Shown here piece by piece: positions 57,889 to 64,000 of a stretch of 64,000 nucleotides of DNA (its first letter is position 1; each line of letters begins with the position of its first letter). Origin of the DNA: Corynebacterium sp. NML130628 (lineage in GTDB: Bacteria; Actinomycetota; Actinomycetes; Mycobacteriales; Mycobacteriaceae); NCBI RefSeq assembly GCF_001875665.1, contig NZ_MLAL01000007.1, positions 1-64,000 of the forward strand. The letters run 5' to 3'. Under the pieces are notes generated by a model. It saw only the letters and a program-made list of their open reading frames with translations, made no database searches and was not told the DNA's origin. Both the position numbers and the translations under genes were made by a program.

Positions 57889-58608
57889 TTAGACGGCGGC
57901 CAGCGGAAGCGCCAGCTCCATCATCTGGGTAAACGCGTTCTGGCGCTGCTCGGCGGTGGCCTTCTCGCCGGAGCCGATGACATCCGACACGGTGAAGATG
58001 CCCATCGCGTCAACGCCTGCCTCGGCGGCGACGGCGTAGAGGCCAGCGGATTCCATCTCGACGCCGAGCACGCCCATCTTCGCCCAGCGGTCGTTGACGT
58101 CATCCTTGAAGTTGTAGAAGACGTCGGAGGACAAGATGTTGCCCACGTGGATGTCGACGCCCTGCTTCTGCGATTCCTTGTAGGTTGCTTCGAGGAGCTT
58201 CCAGGATGCGGTTGGGGCGTAGGTGCCAGGCAGGTCGTACTGCTCGAGGAAGTGCGAGTCCGTGGATGCGGAGGAGGCGACGATGATGTCGAAGAGCTTC
58301 ATGTCTGGCTGGAAGCATGCGCAGGAGCCGACGCGGATGAGCTTCTTTGCGCCGAAGAAGTGAATGAGCTCGTAGGCGTAGAGGCTGATGGACGGGATGC
58401 CCATGCCTGAGCCCATCACGGAAACCTCGTGGCCTTGGTAGGTGCCGGTGTAGCCGAGCATGTTGCGCACGGCGTTGAATTGGACTGGGTTTTCCAGGTA
58501 GGTCTCTGCGATGAATTTCGCGCGCAGTGGGTCGCCCGGCATGAGGACAGTTTCGGCGATAGGTCCGGTTGGGACGATGTGCGGTGTGGAGACGGTCGGG
58601 GTGGACAT
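57889..58608 (-). CDS. deoD: purine-nucleoside phosphorylase, DeoD type
   Basis: A 239-residue hexameric-type phosphorylase cleaving purine (deoxy)nucleosides to base and (deoxy)ribose 1-phosphate. MPGDPLRAKFIAETYLE, GSGMGIPSISLYAYEL, the phosphate Arg in LIRVGSC and EMESAGLYAVA. SD AAGGAG before ATG 58608; a TTG two codons earlier is less likely. First gene of the operon behind the SorC operator. Confidence 0.95.
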   Translation of the reverse strand: MSTPTVSTPHIVPTGPIAETVLMPGDPLRAKFIAETYLENPVQFNAVRNMLGYTGTYQGHEVSVMGSGMGIPSISLYAYELIHFFGAKKLIRVGSCACFQPDMKLFDIIVASSASTDSHFLEQYDLPGTYAPTASWKLLEATYKESQKQGVDIHVGNILSSDVFYNFKDDVNDRWAKMGVLGVEMESAGLYAVAAEAGVDAMGIFTVSDVIGSGEKATAEQRQNAFTQMMELALPLAAV

Positions 58609-58665
58609 GTGCAACTCCTTTTGTAGTAGCTGGTTGACCTTTCAGAGTCCACTTTAAAACCAGCC

Positions 58666-58701
58666 GGAACATATGGCAATAGTAAATTTTGCAAATGTTC
58701 C
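58666..58701. promoter_or_regulatory. palindromic operator upstream of deoD
   Basis: GGAACATATGGCAA and TTTGCAAATGTTCC form an inverted repeat (12 of 14 paired) around an AT-rich 8-base centre TAGTAAAT. It lies 58 bases before deoD and 45 bases after the stop of the SorC regulator, the best candidate binding site for that regulator. Confidence 0.7.
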
Positions 58702-58746
58702 AGAAGGGGGTGTAATTCACCCCGGATGGGGGAGAAGGGGCGTCAA

Positions 58747-59691
58747 TTAGCGGGTCTTCGCGATTTCCAGTACCCGAACCGCCGTCGGCTGATCGATCAC
58801 TAGATCACTCGCCAGCCCCATCCACAGCGCCGTCTCAATCGCCTCAGCCTTGTACAACCCCCCAGCTACTAGCACGCGACGGGGCCTCGTGCGCAGCTCG
58901 TCGAGCTCGATGCCCACCGTCAGCTCATCAATTCTTTTCGACGCCACCTCCCCCTCCCGCGTGTAGAACCGCGAACAGGCATCACCCACCGCAACGCCGA
59001 GCAGCTCCCGCGACATCTCCTCGGAGAGGTACCCCAGGTTCATCAACAGGCTCTGCTTTCTCACCGAGCCCACCGTGAACACCACCACGTCCGCCTCCCG
59101 CCCCTGTTGCAGCACGTCGGCGATATGAGAATCCTGCTCCACGATCTCCTTGGTCTCCACCCGTTCGAAGATGACAGGCAACGGGAGCGTCAACGCGGGC
59201 GCGTTCAACGCGGTGCAGAAACCGGTGATCGTCTCAAAGTCGTTCGTCGCCAGGTTGGAGCGCGACGACCCACCCTTCAACTGCACAACCTGGCGTGCCC
59301 GCATGTTCGTCGGCCGCAGATTCCGCGCAATGTTTAGCAGCGTCTTCCCCCAGGACACACCCACCGAAAGGCCATCCAGCGGCATCGACTCCAAATAGCG
59401 TGCGCCCGCAACCCCGAGATCCTCCACGACCTCAGAAGACGTGTTCGCCGGGTGCACAATCCGCACGCCATCCAGCGCGTACCGGGAGGTGAGATCCTCT
59501 ATCAGAATCTCGTCCGCCTCTTGCGGGTCATGCACCTCAATGGTGACGTAGCCACGGTCCTTCGCGTGCTGCAAAAGCTTCGCCACCGTCGGGCGGGAGA
59601 ACCCCATCTTTGCGGCGACCTCCGCCTGACTCAATCCCGAGCGGTAGTACAACTTGGCAGCCGTCAGCGCATCCCGATCACGTGTGTCCAT
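58747..59691 (-). CDS. SorC/DeoR-type transcriptional regulator of the deo genes
   Basis: A 314-residue regulator. N-terminal HTH YRSGLSQAEVAAKMGFSRPTVAKLL (about 17-41) and a C-terminal SorC sugar-binding domain with VGVSWGKTL, LKGGSS and VAGGLYKAEAI. B. subtilis DeoR belongs to this family and is induced by deoxyribose phosphate. Directly upstream of the operon it should control, on the same strand. Confidence 0.88.
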   Translation of the reverse strand: MDTRDRDALTAAKLYYRSGLSQAEVAAKMGFSRPTVAKLLQHAKDRGYVTIEVHDPQEADEILIEDLTSRYALDGVRIVHPANTSSEVVEDLGVAGARYLESMPLDGLSVGVSWGKTLLNIARNLRPTNMRARQVVQLKGGSSRSNLATNDFETITGFCTALNAPALTLPLPVIFERVETKEIVEQDSHIADVLQQGREADVVVFTVGSVRKQSLLMNLGYLSEEMSRELLGVAVGDACSRFYTREGEVASKRIDELTVGIELDELRTRPRRVLVAGGLYKAEAIETALWMGLASDLVIDQPTAVRVLEIAKTR

Positions 59692-59772
59692 GAACTACAG
59701 CGTAGCGCCTTGGGGTGTTGCCCTCGGCAGTGTGACAGTATCTTGGTTAGGCCCACAAGCGAAGGGAAAACT

Positions 59773-60335
59773 ATGAGCAACGACGAAGTGACGATGCCGC
59801 GCAAAGAATACGAGGCGCTGAAACGCGAAATCGCCCGACTGCGCAAAGAGGTCAAGCTGTGGAAAGACACCAGTGATGTCCTGGGAAAAGCTATGGGGTC
59901 TCTGCCAAACAGGAATGGCGAGGCCTCCGACGCGGCGGAAAAATCCTAAGCCCCGAAGAAACGAGGCGATACGAGGAGGGCGTCCGCCAAGAAAACGAAT
60001 TCTTAGATCTGCTCATGAGCGTTGGCCATTCTATGAGCAGCGCCTGCAGAATTTTGAGGATCTCGCGCTCGAGACGCTACTACCAGACCAACCCGAGGCC
60101 CAAGAAGGAAAACCCGATCCCGCACCACGAACGAAATATCAAACGTACTCCGGATTCAGATGTACAACAAATACTCGATCTTTTCGACGCCCACCCTGAC
60201 CTGAGTGCGGACGCCATCTACCAGAAGGCGCAAGAGAGCGGGCTGCAGCTCGCGAGCTTGCGGACGTTCTACCGCATTGCACGCGAGCACGGGAAGCTAC
60301 AGTGGCAGCGCCGTGCGGCCGAATCGGACTCGTAA
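59773..60335 (+). pseudogene. IS3-type transposase fragment (OrfA end + OrfB start)
   Basis: A 58-codon frame (59773-59949) has the leucine-zipper end of OrfA: EYEALKREIARLRKEVKLW. A second frame, open in the -1 frame from the GGAAAAAT run at about 59937 to 60335, reads the OrfB N-terminus: DLLMSVGHSMSSACRILRIS, then AIYQKAQESG, ASLRTFYRIAREHGKL. The DDE catalytic part is absent, so it cannot transpose. The A-run resembles an IS3 frameshift site. No clear terminal repeats are visible. Confidence 0.65.
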
Positions 60336-60378
60336 ATCCGCAGTGGCGTTCTTTCGTGACGGGCCCTCTGCGTTGGTT

Positions 60379-60510
60379 GTCCGCGCGGCGGACACTTTTT
60401 GCTGGCGGGTTTTCTGGAGCTGCTGGTGAGAGGGGCTGCCGCGGACAGGGTGCGGTCAGGGTGTCCGCGGGGCGGACAACGAAATGAGGTTGACTGTTCG
60501 CGGGGCGAAA
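60379..60510. repeat. cluster 3 of GTCCGC palindromes (3 copies)
   Basis: Copies start at 60379 (GTCCGCGCGGCGGAC), 60463 and 60496 (GTTCGCGGGGCGAAA, with compensating arm changes). A half-copy is near 60437. The rest of the gap 60336-60622 has no gene. Confidence 0.8.
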
Positions 60511-60622
60511 AAGCATGCCCTCCGCGTAGGCAGCGACGTAGTCCCTCAGTGGTTTAACCTGGGAAAAGGGTTAGACTAAAAATAAATGCGGTGAGGCACA
60601 AGAGGCGATTAACCGTGATCTG

Positions 60623-61039
60623 TTAGCGGATATAAATCCCCCCGCTTATCTTCCGGTCCGCTTTCATTCTTCTCAATTCTGCAAAATTCTGAGGATCGTT
60701 GGCCCTAGTTCCCCCGAGCCACACTATTTTCTCCCCTGATGCGTAGCTCAAATGCTCGGCAAGTGAGTTGCCGGCTAGTTGATCTGCCCAGCCTTTTACA
60801 GCGGTATCTTCCTCCGAAGAGACACCCCCAGTACTTGGAATTAGGGGCATTTCCATACCAAGATAGGCAAGCCCTCCCGCAGACCTCACTGAGAATACAC
60901 AGTAGGCGAACTGGGGCGTTCTCCACGCTGCTTTAAGTTCGACAGCCCCGGTGGAAATTGAGTTTTCTTCAGCGAAGTATCTCTTTAAAAGAGAATTCAT
61001 ATATCCGCCGAAAGCTGACGGGCTCCACTCGGTCTTCAT
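60623..61039 (-). CDS. unknown 138-residue protein downstream of the LGFP locus
   Basis: Soluble, no signal peptide, start MKTEWSPSAFGGYMNSLL. The middle reads ELKAAWRTPQFAYCVFSVRSAGG and the end GGTRANDPQNFAELRRMKADRK. No family recognised. Base composition looks lower in GC than housekeeping genes here. As a small cytosolic protein behind a secreted LGFP protein, it could be an immunity factor. Confidence 0.55.
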   Translation of the reverse strand: MKTEWSPSAFGGYMNSLLKRYFAEENSISTGAVELKAAWRTPQFAYCVFSVRSAGGLAYLGMEMPLIPSTGGVSSEEDTAVKGWADQLAGNSLAEHLSYASGEKIVWLGGTRANDPQNFAELRRMKADRKISGGIYIR

Positions 61040-61060
61040 ATTCTGCGCTCCTCGTTTCAA

Positions 61061-61564
61061 TGTGTGACAAAATTTCGGACCCCTGCACCACTTCGCCGTG
61101 CTTTACCTCCAAGAGCTTTCTTGTGGTTCATTTCTGAGATTGAGCTCAGATCCTTGTTGGATGAGACCGGCGAGGCTAACAAAAACCGATTAATTAACCT
61201 CATCCAATCTAAAGCTTGGCAAAATTAATGAGTATTGCGTACCTTGACCGTGAGTCTGGATGAATTTCGACACCTCTGCTTTTGTAGGGAACTGTCACTG
61301 TTACCCGATTTGCGTATGTGGGCTGGGAACCAGATCCGTGTGCAACATGAAATGCGGGTGGATCTTGTGTCATTGGTCAGCCGCCATCAGGGCTAGAAAG
61401 TCGAGCTCGCTACTTCCGCGGCGGCACCAGCTGGTGGTTAGTTTGTGCCATTGGTTCATTTCGCCCACTCGATGAAAATCACTAGCATAAACAAAAGTGA
61501 CCTTAACCAACTGCTCTAGTTAAGGTCACTTTTCTCGCATCACTATTTTACGATTTATTTACGC
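61061..61564. other. gap with terminator and probable eroded coding DNA
   Basis: A plus-strand open piece ending LLDETGEANKNRLINLIQSK (about 61140-61225) looks coding-like but has no start or recognised family. The only firm feature is the terminator at 61493-61533. Confidence 0.4.
61493..61533 (-). terminator. terminator of the LGFP operon
   Basis: A 15-bp perfect stem AAAAGTGACCTTAAC / GTTAAGGTCACTTTT with an 11-base loop, 32 bases past the stop of the 166-residue gene; A/T tracts on both sides allow both directions. Confidence 0.88.
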
Positions 61565-62065
61565 TCAAACCGTAAACGGACGTCCGTAGTCAATGCACTC
61601 ATTACTCTTTTCCTGAAACGGAGCTAAAAGGTAGCGGCTTTTCCATGGGCACGGAACTCTCCACAGATAGTAATCATTACCTACATATCCGTCTTCCCGT
61701 AGCACTCCTTCTGTCTCAGGGCGGGGGCGTACAACTCCATTAAACTTTTCGGGGATAAGGGCTCTACGACCTACTGGATCCGTCCACTGGAAATCATGTT
61801 CCCAACCTTCGTCAAAATCGCACCCATCGAAATAAACTAATACCTCACTCGGCGAGCTGAGAGAATGGGGAGGGTTCTCTATCGGAATTTCCTCGTACCA
61901 AATGTCATGGTCTACTTTTTTGCCTTCATCAATCCACTCGAGAATCTCTTGCTCATCAAAACTGGCACCTGCAAGAACCTGGATTGCACTACCCTGGATT
62001 GCACTACCATGCGAGTCTAGAAGGAAGCGTTTGACGTAGGCGAGATAAATATTAGATATTTGCAT
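61565..62065 (-). CDS. unknown 166-residue protein, candidate immunity protein
   Basis: Acidic soluble protein without signal peptide: MQISNIYLAYVKRFL, then DEQEILEWIDEGKKVDHDIW and EVLVYFDGCDFDEGWEHDFQW. It contains a perfect five-residue duplication GSAIQGSAIQ from a 15-bp tandem duplication at about 61979-62008. It starts 17 bases after the LGFP gene and shares its terminator, so it is in the same operon. Size and position fit an immunity protein; no family recognised. Confidence 0.6.
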   Translation of the reverse strand: MQISNIYLAYVKRFLLDSHGSAIQGSAIQVLAGASFDEQEILEWIDEGKKVDHDIWYEEIPIENPPHSLSSPSEVLVYFDGCDFDEGWEHDFQWTDPVGRRALIPEKFNGVVRPRPETEGVLREDGYVGNDYYLWRVPCPWKSRYLLAPFQEKSNECIDYGRPFTV

Positions 62066-62082
62066 TAACCGAGCCCCATCTT

Positions 62083-63768
62083 TTAAAGGTTGCCAGGAAT
62101 CTTACATTTAACGCGAGCCGGATTACTATAAGCCCTCGCATAATAGGTTCCCGTTGAGGTAACAATTGTTCCTTCAGTTACCCCGATAAATGAGGTTTCG
62201 ACGTCTCCAATGCAATCTTGTTCCACTTCACGCGAGGTGTACCTATGTGGAAGATTCTTTCTTTTATCGAATTTATAATACGGTTTATTATCTGTACCAC
62301 CCCTTAAATCAGGTGCTTTTTTCCACCCTGCATAGTACTTGTAGCGCAATGTATTAACGTGCGTCACGCTCAGTACCTTTTCTGTACACTCCGTATGTGG
62401 CTTGAACCCCACGGCTTCAAAATTTGAACTTTTCCGAGGATGCGGATTATCCAACGACAGCTCACAAGGGCCATAGCGCTTTCCCGCTGCTTGAAGGCTT
62501 ATCGCGTCTTCCAAGGGGAGCTCTTCCAATCCAGCTTCGACACGGTCAAAAAACTCTGCTGCTAGAGCAGGACTAGGAAATTCCAAATAAGGAGTAACGC
62601 CCATTAGAGAACCCCCTGGTAGGCCCTCCCGTTTAATAGACTTTAGTGTTCCTCCCTCAAAATTCTGAGAAACAAAATCCTCTTCTTCTTTCGGATCTCC
62701 TGTGGGGAATCCGTAAGAGCTTTTCTCATATCCTGCTGCAGACCAATCAAGAAGCACCGGATCCATAACCGGATGTGCTCCGTGCTGTGGTGTCCAGTAG
62801 ATCATGCCGCCTTCGAATACGTTGTAGCGACCAATCCCGTCAGGGGTGGTCAGCTCATCGCTGATGGGGTAGCCCAGTTCGCTGTGTTGAGCGCCCATGG
62901 ATTGCCATTTGTCGTAGATTGCGCCTTGGATGCTGGCCTGAGTTGCCGGCAATGCGTTGTGGGTGTAGACGTGTCCGCCTTGGAAGTCTTGTCGAAACCA
63001 CTGGTTTCCTAAGTCCATATCGCTGGTGGTGGGATAGCCAAGGAAGCCCCGTTCCCAACCGTGGCGTGCCCAGACTTTTGCTGCTGGGAGACTGACTGTA
63101 TGTGCTCCTGTTTTGGGGTGCCAGTAGATGAATCCATTGGCAAACTCAGAGCGTTTTCCTATTCCGTCAGGATTGGTCAGTTCGTGAGATTTTGGCAGAA
63201 GAAGGAAGCTGGTTGGTCCGCCTACCTGGTCGTATTTTTCTTTTATTAAACCGCATACTTCAAAGGGGGCGGGCCAGTAGACTGCGCACCCTGGCCGAGC
63301 GTTCAGTGTTGGAGTATCAGGGTCGGCAAGGTGTGCTTCTCGTTTTTCTGCGTTGTCGGCCTCGCTCTTGTCGATACCAGCGGGAATTTCTTCTCGGTCG
63401 GAGCGCATTTGACCGGGAATGATTTCACTGTTGGGGTTTGTGGTTGGATGCCACTCTTCCAGGCCTTGTGGGTTGAGCTCGTCATCTGTGGCTTGATTGA
63501 CTTCATATCCCTCTGCTCCTGGAGGGGTTGGAATGCCCCAGTGGGCAAAGGGGCCATCTATTTCTTGTGGTGAAGTCGTGTTGTGGGGAGCGGAAGGGGA
63601 AGAGGGGTTTTCGGTAGTCGGAGTTTTGGATGTGTGAATTTTTGATTGTTGATCACTGTAGATCGACGATCCAGGAAACGGTGATTGTGCGGTTGCGGTG
63701 TCGTGTACCGCACTGATTAATAAGGTTGTTGAAACAAAAGCAAATAGTTTGCGTGAGCGGGCTTTCAT
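62083..63768 (-). CDS. secreted LGFP-repeat protein with unique C-terminal domain
   Basis: A 561-residue exported protein: signal peptide 1-28 (ending TATAQ), Ser/Thr/Pro/Asn linker (30-160), four LGFP repeats (about 180-385; GFLGYPTTSDMD, HSELGYPISDELTTPDGIGR, SSYGFPTGD), then a 170-residue C-terminal domain with conserved-looking Cys and Trp/Tyr (KYYAGWKKAPDLRGG, HRYTSREVEQDCIG). LGFP repeats bind the mycolate/arabinogalactan envelope. Modular wall-binding plus unique tail followed by small genes looks like a polymorphic effector, though the tail may be an ordinary surface domain. Confidence 0.8.
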   Translation of the reverse strand: MKARSRKLFAFVSTTLLISAVHDTATAQSPFPGSSIYSDQQSKIHTSKTPTTENPSSPSAPHNTTSPQEIDGPFAHWGIPTPPGAEGYEVNQATDDELNPQGLEEWHPTTNPNSEIIPGQMRSDREEIPAGIDKSEADNAEKREAHLADPDTPTLNARPGCAVYWPAPFEVCGLIKEKYDQVGGPTSFLLLPKSHELTNPDGIGKRSEFANGFIYWHPKTGAHTVSLPAAKVWARHGWERGFLGYPTTSDMDLGNQWFRQDFQGGHVYTHNALPATQASIQGAIYDKWQSMGAQHSELGYPISDELTTPDGIGRYNVFEGGMIYWTPQHGAHPVMDPVLLDWSAAGYEKSSYGFPTGDPKEEEDFVSQNFEGGTLKSIKREGLPGGSLMGVTPYLEFPSPALAAEFFDRVEAGLEELPLEDAISLQAAGKRYGPCELSLDNPHPRKSSNFEAVGFKPHTECTEKVLSVTHVNTLRYKYYAGWKKAPDLRGGTDNKPYYKFDKRKNLPHRYTSREVEQDCIGDVETSFIGVTEGTIVTSTGTYYARAYSNPARVKCKIPGNL

Positions 63769-63890
63769 TATGCTCCTTTAGGGGAGGGGGATAGGGAGTT
63801 GTTCTATTCGGGCAGTATATCGCCTGGTGGCAGACTACGCTGGTGAACTGAAAAAATTCTTCGTTTCAACCACGTGGGGTGACAGTAGTC

Positions 63891-63962
63891 ATGAAGATGA
63901 TGAGGCTCGGTTGTTCTTTGCTAGCCTGTGCATTTACTGTGCTAGGGGTGTTATGTCCATAG
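63891..63962 (+). pseudogene. possible broken start of a secreted protein at the window edge
   Basis: MKMMRLGCSLLACAFTVLGVL is signal-peptide-like but stops after 23 codons; in the +2 frame the reading continues as IGFLDRESDGFLDT to the window end. Either a frameshifted exported-protein gene or chance. The gap 63769-63890 is otherwise the leader of the LGFP gene. Confidence 0.3.
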
Positions 63963-64000
63963 GGTTTTTGGACAGGGAGTCCGATGGCTTCTTGGACACG

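Overview
This is a high-GC actinobacterial chromosome window, almost certainly from a Corynebacterium. The genus call rests on gene content and order: class Ib ribonucleotide reductase nrdHIE with nrdF set apart, aa3 oxidase ctaD next to serB, a corynomycolate-reductase-like SDR directly beside orn, clpS-DUF2017-rhomboid-murI-MBL-rph-rdgB in one run, paired crcB genes, and DUF222/HNH and LGFP-repeat proteins. The species cannot be told from the sequence alone.

Layout. 1-590: the 3' end of a 5S rRNA, its terminator and three degenerate ~105-bp repeats. 588-5839: crcB pair and alanine/cation symporter (minus), then pgm, a MauE-like membrane protein and a membrane-tethered DsbA-like thiol protein (plus). 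5920-10158: a surface pullulanase between two identical tRNA-Ala(GGC) genes. 10505-13732: a single-chain restriction-modification enzyme and decayed sequence, flanked by an inverted copy of a terminator arm. 13733-18342: rluA-type, ogt, ketosamine kinase, nadE, sugar porter, and a cysteine-free L36. 18412-23420: a beta-lactamase-fold lipoprotein, a cluster of GTCCGC-type palindromes, an HNH protein and crtI-crtB. 23611-28632: nrdHIE, a GntR regulator and nrdF. 29007-41868: mostly housekeeping genes.

41869-46582 is a repeat and mobile zone: a second palindrome cluster containing 88-bp units, tRNA-Leu, a 1.5-kb element with 18-bp terminal inverted repeats carrying a broken bacteriocin-like gene plus a small membrane protein, and an internally deleted inverted copy of the same element 1.8 kb away. 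46675-50682: tRNA-Lys, L,D-transpeptidase, tRNA-His, orn, cmrA and a regulator/membrane pair. 50709-54079 looks like an island ending at tRNA-Arg: a Doc toxin with a frameshifted Panacea antitoxin, then a secreted small protein followed by a 2-TM protein. 54131-59691 is a deoxynucleoside-catabolism operon (phosphosugar mutase, deoC, transporter, deoD) with a divergent-half-site operator and a SorC regulator. 59773-64000: an IS3-type fragment, a third palindrome cluster, and an LGFP-repeat secreted protein with two unknown small genes downstream that resemble a polymorphic effector/immunity layout.

Metabolic links: nadE, pncB and pncA together give an NAD salvage route (nicotinamide to nicotinate to NaMN, then amidation of NaAD). 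pgm, pulA and the sugar porter serve glucan and sugar use. The most unusual signals are the dispersed GTCCGC palindrome family, a strand-biased 12-mer CTTNTCGACGCC, and the terminal-inverted-repeat element pair with its small-protein cassette. All calls are from reading the sequence; no database search was run.
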